A stretch of 64,000 bases of DNA from Alistipes sp. (GTDB lineage Bacteria; Bacteroidota; Bacteroidia; Bacteroidales; Rikenellaceae): NCBI RefSeq assembly GCF_020026455.1, contig NZ_JAHHQJ010000015.1, forward strand, positions 18,918 to 82,917. The letters run 5' to 3'. Below the pieces are notes generated by a model. It saw nothing but the letters and a program-made list of their open reading frames with translations, did not search any database and was not told the DNA's origin. This document shows, piece after piece, positions 50,357 through 59,429 of this stretch (position 1 is its first letter; the number at the start of each line of letters is the position of its first letter). Made by a program: the position numbers and the translations under genes.

Positions 50357-52552
50357 CTATTTTACGGTCACCTCGTCGAGGAAGAACCAGCAGGGGCAGC
50401 CTACGCCGTAATGCCATGGAGGGCAGATTTTGACACCCTCGATTTCGACTTTGACATAGCGGGCCTGCACGTTTTTTTCGGCCGTGATGGTTGCCGGAAC
50501 GAACTTCACGGGTACCGACTGATCCTCGGGGAACTCCACCTGCCCGAACGGGGTCCAGTCCGTGTTGTCGGACGAGACGGAGTAGCGCACCGAGCGGGGC
50601 AGCAGAATCCACTGGCCCAATTGGTGCAGGAAGTCGGTCTCGACCGTCGTGAAGGAGACGTCGCGGCCCAGATCGACGACAAAGGCACCGTCCTTGCCCT
50701 CCCAGCCGGTCCAGCTCTCGACGAACGAAGCGCCGCCGAACAGACCGTCGGTCAGGGTCTTCTCGCCCGCTGCCCGGTATTTCTCCGCCGGAGCGTCGAT
50801 CCAGACGATCCGTGCGCCCAGCGCCAGGTTGGAATTGGCTGCAGGAAGATAGCGTTGGCGGTAGAGCCGGCAGTATTCCTGCGGACTGTTGTTGCGCTCG
50901 TTGAGCGTTTTCACGTCGAATTCGGTCACATATTTCTCGAACGTGTCCAGCTCATGCACCAGGGCGTCGAGGTCCCTGTCGGCCGTCGTGCGGGCGATTT
51001 CGAGGTTGGAGTACATCAGAGGCAGGCGTGCCAGACGTACGCGGCGCAGCAGGACGGAATCGTCCGCCACGGCCTGTTCGGCGCTGTCGAACAGCGCCCC
51101 GTAGCGCTTGCGGCAGGCGGCATTGAGCATGCCGTCCTTGTGCGAGACGGGAGAGTCGTAGATCCACAGCCGCTGGCCGCTGGCCAGCAGGGCGCCTTCG
51201 AGCAGTTTCTCGTACTGATAAAGATAGGGGGCGGCCGATCCGTAATAGCCGCGCATGAAACGCCTCACGAGTTCGTCGGTGTCCTGCTCCGGGTTCCACA
51301 TCAGCTTGGCGACCACATAGGTGCGCATCTCCGAGAAATCGCCGCCGTACGATCCGCCTATCTGCGAGAAGTGCATCGTGGCGTGGTTGCGCCGGAAGAG
51401 TTCGATGTTGGGCTTCAGGATCGGGAAGTTGGGGAACGGGGCGACCATGTTGTCGAAGTTGATGCCGTAATCCCACACGAAGATATTCTCCGACAGGGCG
51501 GCCCAACCCTCCATTGCTTCGATGAATTCGCGGCCCGACTCATTGTCCGTGAGGGGTACTTCGCGGTTGCAGTCGATGTCGCACAGCATGATATTGACGT
51601 TGGGCAGCGGCTTCACGTGCTTGGGGGGCTGCATCGTGAAGAGGTAGGCCAGCGTCGAGAACTCCTTGTCGGGGAAGCGTTCCGCCAACTTGTTCATAAA
51701 GCGGATGTAGTTGCCCGAGGGGGCGCCCTCATATTCATTGACCTTTTCGCACTCCTCGCAGCGGCAGTAGGTGAAATTGCTGTCGTTCTGGCTGACGGAG
51801 ATGATCTTCATGCCGGGATTGGCCCGGAAGATCGAATCGATCTTCGCCGCCGCCAGTTCAAAGAGTTCGTCGTTGGTCAGACACCACTGGCTGGCGCGGC
51901 CCGGACGGCGTTCGCCGTTGATGAACGAGTAGTATTCGGGATGCTCCGCGCCGTAGGTCGATGCGGGGAGCAGCCGGTTAAAGGTATGCACCCACAGTCC
52001 GCCGGCAAAGATGTCGCGCGGCTCCTCAAGACGCAGTGCCAGCCGATATACGGAGTCCTGAGCCATGCCGTAACCCTGGCTCTGACGATAGCGGAACGCC
52101 GGGTTTTCGGCGCAATCCATCGCCGGGAGCGTGACGCTCTGATTCCGGTCGAGGTCATAGACCCCGGCGGCGAAGTAGTCCAGCCCCAGGTGCCGCTCCA
52201 GCAGCGTCATCACGCCGTAAACCGAACCCTTGTCGCCGCCGCTGCTGATGCGCAGAATCCCGTCCTGCGTGCGCAGGCGGAAGCCGTCCTCGGTAAGTCC
52301 CTCGGTGTCCGAAGCCCCGATCAGGATGTCGCCCTTGCGGGGTGCGACCCCATGCAGCAGGGGCAGTGTCGCACCGGTCGATTCGCGGACGAATCGCTGC
52401 AGGATCTGTGCGGCCGCAAGATCGGTGGCCGATTGCTGTGCCACGACGATGCGTGCTTCGGGTTTTCCGTTGCGGGTCAGCGGGGTCTGTGCCCCGGCTC
52501 CCCAGACGGAGAAAAGCAACAAAAGAGCAAGTAGATGTCGAAATAAGTTCAT
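50357..52552 (-). CDS. DUF4838 protein with C-terminal F5/8-type carbohydrate-binding domain
   Basis: 731 residues, signal peptide ending WGAGAQ. An N-terminal glycosidase-associated domain (residues about 25-125; YGVMTLLERHLGLDYFAAGVY, as in GH20/GH67 N-termini) precedes the DUF4838 barrel (ISVSQNDSNFTYCRCEECEKVNEYEGAPSGNYIRFMN, FVWDYGINFDNM). A discoidin-like domain closes the protein (RSVRYSVSSDNTDWTPFG). The family is a predicted glycoside hydrolase of uncertain substrate. The gene is divergent from susC across a 717-base gap and is followed, after 111 bases, by the DUF6377 regulator on the same strand. I could not assign catalytic residues. A TATTTTGC at 52616-52609 (minus strand) may be its -7 box. 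Confidence 0.7.
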   Translation of the reverse strand: MNLFRHLLALLLLFSVWGAGAQTPLTRNGKPEARIVVAQQSATDLAAAQILQRFVRESTGATLPLLHGVAPRKGDILIGASDTEGLTEDGFRLRTQDGILRISSGGDKGSVYGVMTLLERHLGLDYFAAGVYDLDRNQSVTLPAMDCAENPAFRYRQSQGYGMAQDSVYRLALRLEEPRDIFAGGLWVHTFNRLLPASTYGAEHPEYYSFINGERRPGRASQWCLTNDELFELAAAKIDSIFRANPGMKIISVSQNDSNFTYCRCEECEKVNEYEGAPSGNYIRFMNKLAERFPDKEFSTLAYLFTMQPPKHVKPLPNVNIMLCDIDCNREVPLTDNESGREFIEAMEGWAALSENIFVWDYGINFDNMVAPFPNFPILKPNIELFRRNHATMHFSQIGGSYGGDFSEMRTYVVAKLMWNPEQDTDELVRRFMRGYYGSAAPYLYQYEKLLEGALLASGQRLWIYDSPVSHKDGMLNAACRKRYGALFDSAEQAVADDSVLLRRVRLARLPLMYSNLEIARTTADRDLDALVHELDTFEKYVTEFDVKTLNERNNSPQEYCRLYRQRYLPAANSNLALGARIVWIDAPAEKYRAAGEKTLTDGLFGGASFVESWTGWEGKDGAFVVDLGRDVSFTTVETDFLHQLGQWILLPRSVRYSVSSDNTDWTPFGQVEFPEDQSVPVKFVPATITAEKNVQARYVKVEIEGVKICPPWHYGVGCPCWFFLDEVTVK

Positions 52553-52714
52553 GATCAGTAGTTGTAAAGTTCAAACGTGAGTTTATGGGCCGTTGGGCCG
52601 TTTCTCGTGCAAAATACAAAAAATCTCTGAAATTTCTGCCCAATTGCCGCAAATTACCGCAAATTGCCGTCATGGAATTTGAAAATCGGGGCCTCCGGCG
52701 AAAATCGCGACTGC

Positions 52715-52975
52715 TTGTTTTCCCGCCTGTCCGCCCGTTTTCGCCCGTCCGTTTCTGTCCGTCCGCCCTCCGTCCACTCGTTCCCTCCCCTCGCTTATCC
52801 GCCGCCCGTTTCTGTCCGGCCTCCGTCCACTCGTTTTCGCCTGCCGGTTTTCCTCTGTCCATTTTCCGGGACGCTCATCCACCTGCTGCCTGCCCCCCCC
52901 TCCCTCGCTTATCCGCCGCCCGTTCTCGCCCGTCCGCCGGCCCGTTTTCCCGACTGGCCGGGCGCTGCGACGGCC
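52715..52975 (+). repeat. C/T-rich degenerate tandem repeat with ~114-bp higher-order period
   Basis: Units of cgcccgtccgttt and similar, about 12-13 bases. A larger block containing cctcgcttatccgccgcccg recurs at 52789 and 52903 (114 bases apart). It fills the centre of the divergent gap between the DUF4838 and susC genes. Both ends of the gap (52553-52710 and 52980-53269) are AT-rich and likely hold promoters. Confidence 0.8.
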
Positions 52976-53104
52976 GGCGGATTTATTTAAAATATTTTAC
53001 GATTTGCTGCTTCCGGGGATCCCAGGCGGTTGCGGCCATTCCGATCAATCTACTTTTTTTGGCAAACTGCGAATTGTTAATGTGTTGAATAATATGAAAT
53101 TGCG

Positions 53105-53269
53105 ATTTTGCCGACGGGTTTTGAGTTTATAATTTTACGTTTAAATTTTTTTCATGTCACAGAGTATGGTTACTTTTAATTAACCGAAAAAAAGGCGGTG
53201 AAGGGTTGATTTCTCCAACAACCGCACCTTACCTATTTCTTATTATTAACTTAAAAACCTTAAATTCCT
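53105..53269 (+). promoter_or_regulatory. Promoter and structured leader of the second susCD operon
   Basis: An AT-rich stretch has TTTG-like boxes and TATAATTT / TAAATTTT at 53130-53150, several possible -7 elements. A hairpin follows in the leader: GCGGT (53195-53199) pairs with ACCGC (53221-53225) around GTTG/CAAC (53205-53208 / 53216-53219). The exact promoter cannot be chosen by eye. No ACAAA(A)T operator of the first PUL is present. Confidence 0.4.
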
Positions 53270-56200
53270 ATGGCACATTTTTGCAAGAAACTGCAAGCGA
53301 ACTGCCGGAGAGGGTGGATGCTGGCTCTGGCGGCGATGCTGACCGTCCTTGCACCGGCGGCTTTCGCCCAGTCGGCACGGACTGTGACGGGAACGGTCAC
53401 CGACCAGTCGGGACAGCCCGTTATCGGAGCCACGATCATCGAGCAGGGAACGACGAACGGCGTGACGACGGGCGTGGACGGCTCCTATTCCCTCAGACTC
53501 CGGGGGGAGGGGACTTCAGCCAGTCTGATGTTCCAGTCGCTCGGGTTCGTATCGCAGACGCTCGCCGTAAACGGCCGCACGAAGATCGACGTGAAACTCG
53601 CCGAAGATGCCGTGGCGCTTGACGCCGTGGTGGCGATCGGTTACGGCACGGTCAAGCAGAAGGACCTCACGACGGCCGTTTCGATCGTCAGGACCGACGA
53701 CCTGACCCGGCGTCCGATCACCTCGGCCTCGGGGGCCCTCCAGGGTAAGGCCGCCGGTGTGCAGGTCATCCAGCCCAACGGTTCGCCCGGACAGGGCATG
53801 GTGGTCCGTGTCCGCGGCGCCTCGTCCATCTCGTCGAGCAACGACCCACTCTATGTGGTCGACGGAGTCCCCGTGGGCGAAGGCAACTACGCCATTGCCT
53901 ACCTCTCGCCCAACGACATCGAGTCGCTGCAGGTGCTGAAAGACGCCTCGTCGGCCGCCATCTACGGTTCGCGCGCCGCCAACGGCGTGGTGCTCATCAC
54001 CACCAAGCAGGGCACCCGGAAGCGGGGGCCCGAGATTTCGTTCTCGACCTTCGTGGGCATTTCGAAGGTGACCGAGAGCTACGACGTGCTCAACGCCCGG
54101 CAGTACCGCGACCTGATGGAGGAGAGCGGCGCCGTGTCGGGGCTTCCGGCCGATCTGACCGACCGTACCGACTGGTTCGACGAAACCTACTCGACGGGCG
54201 TCAACCAGAACTACCAGTTCTCGGTCTCCAACGGCGATGAAAACTCGTCCTATTACCTCGGCGGAGGTTACACCCGCGAAAAGGGTATTATCAACACCAC
54301 CTCTTCGGACCGTTACAACGTGAAGGCCAGCTTCGACAGGAAGATCTTTAAATGGGTTTCGGCCAACGCCTCGACGACCTTCTCGCACTACACCACCAAG
54401 GGAACGATCATCTCGGGTCAGGGCGCCAACCGCGCCGGCGTGGTGGTTTCGGCCATCACGACGCCGACCTACGCACCGATCTGGGATCTGGAGAACCCCC
54501 AACAGTTCTACAATGATTTTTACGGAGCCAACCTCACCTCGCCGCGCGAGAACATGGCCCGCACGGATTACGACCGGGATGTCACCGACCGTCTGCTGCT
54601 CTCGGGCGGGCTGACGTTCTACCTGGCCAAGGGTCTGACCTTCAAGTCGACGGTTTCGATGGACCGCCGCTGGGTCCATTCGTCGACGTTCCTCGATCCG
54701 ATCCGCACCTCCTACGGACGCACGCAGCACGGCACGGCCTCGGACTCCCGTTCCGACGACATGCGCATGATCTACGACAACATCCTCACCTGGAACAAGT
54801 CGTTCGACCGCCACAGCCTCGAAGTGATGGCCGGCACGTCGGCCACGACCTCCGTGTGGGAGTCGCTGGGCGGTTCGCGCTCCTATTTCTCCGCGACCAA
54901 CAACAACGCCATTCCCAACCTGAACGGCGGTAACAACGGCGGGGTCCGCGGCCAGAGCTACGGCCGATCGGAGTGGTCGATCATGTCCTATCTGGCGCGC
55001 GTGTCCTACAATTTCGACAGCCGATACCTCGTGACGGCCAATTTCCGTGCCGACGGTTCCTCGAAGCTGGCCCCCGGCCACCGCTGGGGTTACTTCCCCT
55101 CGTTCTCGGCCGCATGGCGCCTTTCGGGCGAGAAGTTCCTGCGCGACGTGTCGTGGATCAACGACCTGAAGTTGCGCGCCGGCTGGGGACAGACCGGTAA
55201 CCAGGCGGGTCTGGCGGAGTATGGCTGGATGCAGCAGTACCACACCAACTACTACGACTGGACGCAGACCGAGAATGCGCAGGCCGTGCCGACAGTCGGC
55301 GGACGCCGTAACATCAAGAACGAGGACCTCAAGTGGGAGACCTCTTCGCAGACCAACGTCGGACTCGATTTCGCCCTGCTGAACAACCGGCTGAGCCTTT
55401 CGCTGGACTATTACTACAAGTACACCCGGGACATGCTGATGAGCGTTCCCCTGCCTTCGCCCTATCCCAACATCACGCGCAACGACGGCGAGATGTCGAA
55501 CCAGGGCTTCGAGATCACCCTTTCGTCGGTCAACATCGCCCGCAAGGACTTCAACTGGTCGACTGACCTGAATTTCTCGCTCAACCGCAACAAGGTCGAG
55601 AAGCTCGACCTGAAGCAGGTCTACTACTACGCTCCGACCTCCGACGCGACCAACGACAAGGTGGTGCGCATGACCCCGGGCCGCCCGCTGTCGATGTTCT
55701 GGGGCTATGTCTCCAAGGGGGTCGATCCCGAGACGGGCGACCTGATCTACGAAGACTGCAACGGCGACGGCGAGATCACGCCTCTGGACAAGACCTGGAT
55801 CGGCAACGCCAATCCCAAGTTCACCTTCGGCATGACCAACAACTTCTCGTGGAAGGGTCTCAATCTGAACATTCTGATCACGGGCTCCTACGGCAACGAC
55901 ATCTTCAACGCCTCGCGCATCGAGACCGAGGGCATGGCCTCGGCCAACAACCAGACCACCACGGTGCTGCGTCGCTGGCGCATTCCGGGACAGCGGACCG
56001 ACGTATTCCGCTCGGGAAACCCGGCCTGGAACGTGAAGAACTCGTCCTACTGGGTCGAGGACGGCTCCTACCTCAAGGTGAAGAACATCACCCTGTCCTA
56101 CGACATCACCTCGCCCAAGCTCAAGCGCATCAACATCTCGCGCATCCAGCCTTACGTTTCGCTCCAGAACTTCATCACCTGGACCAACTATTCGGGTTAC

Positions 56201-56305
56201 GATCCCGAGGTGAGCCAGTCGGAAAGCGCCACGCAAATGGGCATCGACTGGGGCACCTATCCCAACGTGCGCACGGTCGTCGTGGGTCTGAATCTAACTT
56301 TCTAA
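53270..56305 (+). CDS. SusC/RagA-family TonB-dependent transporter, second PUL
   Basis: 1011 residues. Signal peptide ends PAAFAQSA; beta domain VTGTVTDQSGQPVIGATIIEQGTTNG; TonB box region AVVAIGYGTVKQKDL; plug LKDASSAAIYGSRAANGVVLITTKQG; then the barrel ending VVVGLNLTF. It imports oligosaccharides with the SusD encoded 22 bases downstream. The gene order SusC-SusD-GH30-binding protein-GH3 suggests beta-1,6-linked gluco-oligosaccharides as cargo. It is only distantly similar to the first SusC of the window. Confidence 0.95.
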   Translation: MAHFCKKLQANCRRGWMLALAAMLTVLAPAAFAQSARTVTGTVTDQSGQPVIGATIIEQGTTNGVTTGVDGSYSLRLRGEGTSASLMFQSLGFVSQTLAVNGRTKIDVKLAEDAVALDAVVAIGYGTVKQKDLTTAVSIVRTDDLTRRPITSASGALQGKAAGVQVIQPNGSPGQGMVVRVRGASSISSSNDPLYVVDGVPVGEGNYAIAYLSPNDIESLQVLKDASSAAIYGSRAANGVVLITTKQGTRKRGPEISFSTFVGISKVTESYDVLNARQYRDLMEESGAVSGLPADLTDRTDWFDETYSTGVNQNYQFSVSNGDENSSYYLGGGYTREKGIINTTSSDRYNVKASFDRKIFKWVSANASTTFSHYTTKGTIISGQGANRAGVVVSAITTPTYAPIWDLENPQQFYNDFYGANLTSPRENMARTDYDRDVTDRLLLSGGLTFYLAKGLTFKSTVSMDRRWVHSSTFLDPIRTSYGRTQHGTASDSRSDDMRMIYDNILTWNKSFDRHSLEVMAGTSATTSVWESLGGSRSYFSATNNNAIPNLNGGNNGGVRGQSYGRSEWSIMSYLARVSYNFDSRYLVTANFRADGSSKLAPGHRWGYFPSFSAAWRLSGEKFLRDVSWINDLKLRAGWGQTGNQAGLAEYGWMQQYHTNYYDWTQTENAQAVPTVGGRRNIKNEDLKWETSSQTNVGLDFALLNNRLSLSLDYYYKYTRDMLMSVPLPSPYPNITRNDGEMSNQGFEITLSSVNIARKDFNWSTDLNFSLNRNKVEKLDLKQVYYYAPTSDATNDKVVRMTPGRPLSMFWGYVSKGVDPETGDLIYEDCNGDGEITPLDKTWIGNANPKFTFGMTNNFSWKGLNLNILITGSYGNDIFNASRIETEGMASANNQTTTVLRRWRIPGQRTDVFRSGNPAWNVKNSSYWVEDGSYLKVKNITLSYDITSPKLKRINISRIQPYVSLQNFITWTNYSGYDPEVSQSESATQMGIDWGTYPNVRTVVVGLNLTF

Positions 56306-56326
56306 CCGCAGAAAAAAGAACCGATC

Positions 56327-57874
56327 ATGAAAAAGATATTTTTGATTGCCGCGGGTCTCTCGCTGGGGGTTGCCACCACGTCGTGCAGCCTTGAGAAATA
56401 CCCCGATACGATGTATGCCGAGAACAACACCTCCGGCACGGGCGAAAGCGAGACGGCCATCAACACCCGTGAGCTGCTCGAAGGACAGCTTGCGGCCATG
56501 TACAACTACATGAAGGGCGACCTGCAGACCTACTGGTATCAGCTGATCACGCTTGCCGAGGTGCGAGCCGACAATGCCTACGGCGGCAACATGGCCGAGA
56601 CGAAGGTCGTCAGCGTCGAGTCGAACCACATCGACAGCGACAACGAATTCGCCTCGAACCTGTGGAACTACTCGATGAACGCCGTGGACTATGCCAACCA
56701 GATCATCTGCAACATCGATCTGGTGAAGGAGAACGATCCGTCGCTGACCGAAAAGGAGTACCGGGAGTGGCTTTCCGAAGCGCTCTGCTGGCGCGCCTAT
56801 ATCTGGATGAACATGATGCAGCTTTTCGGAGAAATCCCGATGCTGACCGAGATTCCGCCCGCCATCAACGCCGAGAATGTCGAGGAGGTCTATCCGCTCT
56901 ATTTCCCGGCCCGCGTGTCGCAGCAGACCGTCGGCGAGCAGATCGTCAAGGACATCGAGGGCTATGCCTGCAAATACGCCCCCGACATGGACGCTTCGAA
57001 CAAGTTCCGCATCACCAAGGGCTTCGCCTACGGTCTGATGGCCCGTTTCTACTCCATGCGCGAGTTCCGCGACTGGTCGAAGGTCGTCTCGGCCTGCGAA
57101 GCGGTCGAAGGCATGGGCTACAGCCTTTGCCCCGGCTACAGCGACCTGTGGCGATACACCACGGGCGATGCGGGCACGGCGGCGAAGAACACCGGCGAGT
57201 CGATTTTCGAGGTACAGTGGCCCAGCCAGACGTCGGGTTCATGGCTGTGGATGATGTTCCACCGCAACGCCTATGTTCCGGGCGACAGTTTCTCGTGGGC
57301 CAAGTGGTGCACGCCGTCGCGCAACCTGACGAAGGCCTACGATGCCGAGGGTGACACCGAGCGCAAGAATGCGACGGTCGTCTACGACGAATGCGGCTGG
57401 TCGTTCCACTATCCGAGCGACGAATATGCTTTCATGCACAAGTTCCCGACCAACGTGACGCCGGTCTACCTGATGCGTCTGGCCGAGATCCGGCTCCTGC
57501 ATGCCGAAGCGCTGGCCAACATGGGCGATCCGGGCGGTGCGGCCGACATCGTGGATGAGATCCGCCGCCGCGCCAAGATTGGCCCGCTGACCCGCGAGCA
57601 GCGCGCTTCGGACGAGCTGATGCGTGCTGCCGTGCTCCACGAACGGCGCCTGGAGCTGGCCATGGAGGGCTTCCGCTGGTTCGACCTGATGCGCTATGGC
57701 GACGATTGTTCGACCCTGTTCGAAATCTGCGACGGCGTCAATCTCAAGGGTTCGGACTCCTACGATTCCTACTTCCAGCCCCGCCGTGCGATGAACGAAA
57801 ACCGCGTGCTGATGCCGGTGCCGACCTCGGTGCTGGAGGACAACACCAATATCGAACAAAACCTGGGCTATTAA
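56327..57874 (+). CDS. SusD/RagB-family lipoprotein, second PUL
   Basis: 515 residues, lipoprotein signal ending VATTSC, then SLEKYPD. SusD hallmarks are SEALCWRAYIWMNMMQLFGEIPML, LMRLAEIRLLHAEALANMGD and the closing RRLELAMEGFRWFDLMRYGDD with VLMPVPTSVLEDN. It caps the SusC partner and binds the incoming glycan at the surface. GH30 follows after 21 bases. Confidence 0.95.
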   Translation: MKKIFLIAAGLSLGVATTSCSLEKYPDTMYAENNTSGTGESETAINTRELLEGQLAAMYNYMKGDLQTYWYQLITLAEVRADNAYGGNMAETKVVSVESNHIDSDNEFASNLWNYSMNAVDYANQIICNIDLVKENDPSLTEKEYREWLSEALCWRAYIWMNMMQLFGEIPMLTEIPPAINAENVEEVYPLYFPARVSQQTVGEQIVKDIEGYACKYAPDMDASNKFRITKGFAYGLMARFYSMREFRDWSKVVSACEAVEGMGYSLCPGYSDLWRYTTGDAGTAAKNTGESIFEVQWPSQTSGSWLWMMFHRNAYVPGDSFSWAKWCTPSRNLTKAYDAEGDTERKNATVVYDECGWSFHYPSDEYAFMHKFPTNVTPVYLMRLAEIRLLHAEALANMGDPGGAADIVDEIRRRAKIGPLTREQRASDELMRAAVLHERRLELAMEGFRWFDLMRYGDDCSTLFEICDGVNLKGSDSYDSYFQPRRAMNENRVLMPVPTSVLEDNTNIEQNLGY

Positions 57875-57895
57875 TCTTAAACTTGCAATTCCGTC

Positions 57896-59410
57896 ATGAA
57901 AATCACGATCAATAACAACCTTCACCTGCTGATCTGTCCCTTGCTGCTCGCCGGAGCGGTCTGCTGTTCGAGCGGGAACAACGGCGACACGCCGACGCCC
58001 GGCCCCGGGCCGACTCCTCCGCCCGTGACGGGCGATGTCCGCGCCTATGTCACCTCGGCCGACGGCAGCCGGCTCTTCGCCGAGGAGGGACTCGGCTACT
58101 CGAAGGTCTCGCTGTCGCCCTACCGGGTTACGATCGATCCCTCGACGACCTACCAGATAGTCGACGGTTTCGGTCCGGCCATCACCGGCTCCACGTGCTA
58201 CAACCTGCTGAAAATGACGAAGGACGACCGCACGGCGATCCTCCGGAAGTGCTTCGATCCCGAGACCGGAGCCGGTTTCAGCTTTATCCGCGTGCACATC
58301 GGCGGCTCCGACTTCTCGATGGGCGAATACACCTGCTGCGACCGGAAGGGTATCGAGTTCTTCGCCATTCCCGACGTCGAGAAGCAGGGCATCTTTCCCG
58401 TCCTGAAGGAGATTCTGGCCATCAATCCCGACATCAAGATCCTGGGTTCGCCCTGGTCGTGCCCCAAATGGATGAAGGGCTCGGTCCTCAATCCCTCGCG
58501 GCCCCATGACTCGTGGACCGGGGGGCGTCTGAATCCCGCCTATTACGACGATTACGCCGAGTATTTCGTGCAGTGGGTGAGCGAAATGGAGGAGAACGGA
58601 TTCCCGATCTACGCCATCACGATGCAGAACGAGCCGCTGAACAGGGGCAATTCGATGTCGCTCTACATGCCGTGGGAGGACCAGCTGGCCTTCGTCAAGA
58701 AGCTCGGCCCGGCGTTCAAGGCCGCGGGTATCGGGACCCGGATCCTCTGCTACGACCACAACTACAACTACGATGACATCGCCGGCCAGCAGGACTACCC
58801 GCTCAACATCTATGCCGATGCCGAAGCGGCGCAGTGGATTGACGGTTCGGCCTGGCACAACTACGGGGGCAGCGTGAGAGAACTGGACCACATCCGCGCC
58901 TCGGCTCCCGACAAGACGATCTACTTCACCGAGGCTTCGATCGGCTCGTGGAACTACAATTTCGCGAGTTGTGTGATCGACGACTTCGAGTCGATCTTCC
59001 TGGGCACGTTGAGCCGCTACGGCAAAGGGGTCCTGCTGTGGAACCTGATGCTCGACGACAAGGGCGCCCCGAACCGTCCCGGAGGCTGTACGACCTGCTA
59101 CGGGGCCATCGAGATCAGCTCATCGGACTACAGGACGCTCAAGTACAACAGCCACTATTACAACCTGGCCCAGTGTTCCAAAGTCATCCGTCCGGGGGCC
59201 GTGCGCATCGGGGCGTCGGGCTATACGGCATCGGGGCTGACCTACCTGGCCTTCCGGAATCCCGACGGCTCGAAAGCCTTCGTGGCACTGAACCGAAGTG
59301 CCGACGAGCGGACCGTCGCCGTGTATGAAAGTGCCGACCGTTCGTTCAAATACACCATCCCGGCCAAGTCGATCGCCTCGTTCCGCTGGGGCGCCGGGGC
59401 TGAAAACTAA
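57896..59410 (+). CDS. GH30 glycoside hydrolase, probable endo-beta-1,6-glucanase
   Basis: 504 residues, lipoprotein signal ending LLAGAVC, followed by a Gly/Pro linker (TPTPGPGPTPPPV). The (beta/alpha)8 barrel carries GH30 marks: QIVDGFGPAITGSTCYNL, FIRVHIGGSDFS, GSPWSCPKWMKG, acid/base E246 in TMQNEPL and nucleophile E346 in YFTEASIG. The closing beta domain has YGAIEISSSDYRTLKYNSHYYNLAQCSKVIRPGA. GH30 includes glucosylceramidases, xylanases and beta-1,6-glucanases. The neighbours match the beta-1,6-glucan PUL recalled from B. thetaiotaomicron (BT3310-BT3314), where the GH30_3 enzyme cuts pustulan at the surface. Confidence 0.87.
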   Translation: MKITINNNLHLLICPLLLAGAVCCSSGNNGDTPTPGPGPTPPPVTGDVRAYVTSADGSRLFAEEGLGYSKVSLSPYRVTIDPSTTYQIVDGFGPAITGSTCYNLLKMTKDDRTAILRKCFDPETGAGFSFIRVHIGGSDFSMGEYTCCDRKGIEFFAIPDVEKQGIFPVLKEILAINPDIKILGSPWSCPKWMKGSVLNPSRPHDSWTGGRLNPAYYDDYAEYFVQWVSEMEENGFPIYAITMQNEPLNRGNSMSLYMPWEDQLAFVKKLGPAFKAAGIGTRILCYDHNYNYDDIAGQQDYPLNIYADAEAAQWIDGSAWHNYGGSVRELDHIRASAPDKTIYFTEASIGSWNYNFASCVIDDFESIFLGTLSRYGKGVLLWNLMLDDKGAPNRPGGCTTCYGAIEISSSDYRTLKYNSHYYNLAQCSKVIRPGAVRIGASGYTASGLTYLAFRNPDGSKAFVALNRSADERTVAVYESADRSFKYTIPAKSIASFRWGAGAEN

Positions 59411-59429
59411 CCTTTAAAATTCGCAGAAC

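Noticed and set aside
52664..52990. Arg/Pro/Ser-rich frame in the divergent gap before the second susC
   Set aside because: It is encoded by the C/T-rich tandem repeat and has no family resemblance or start signals.
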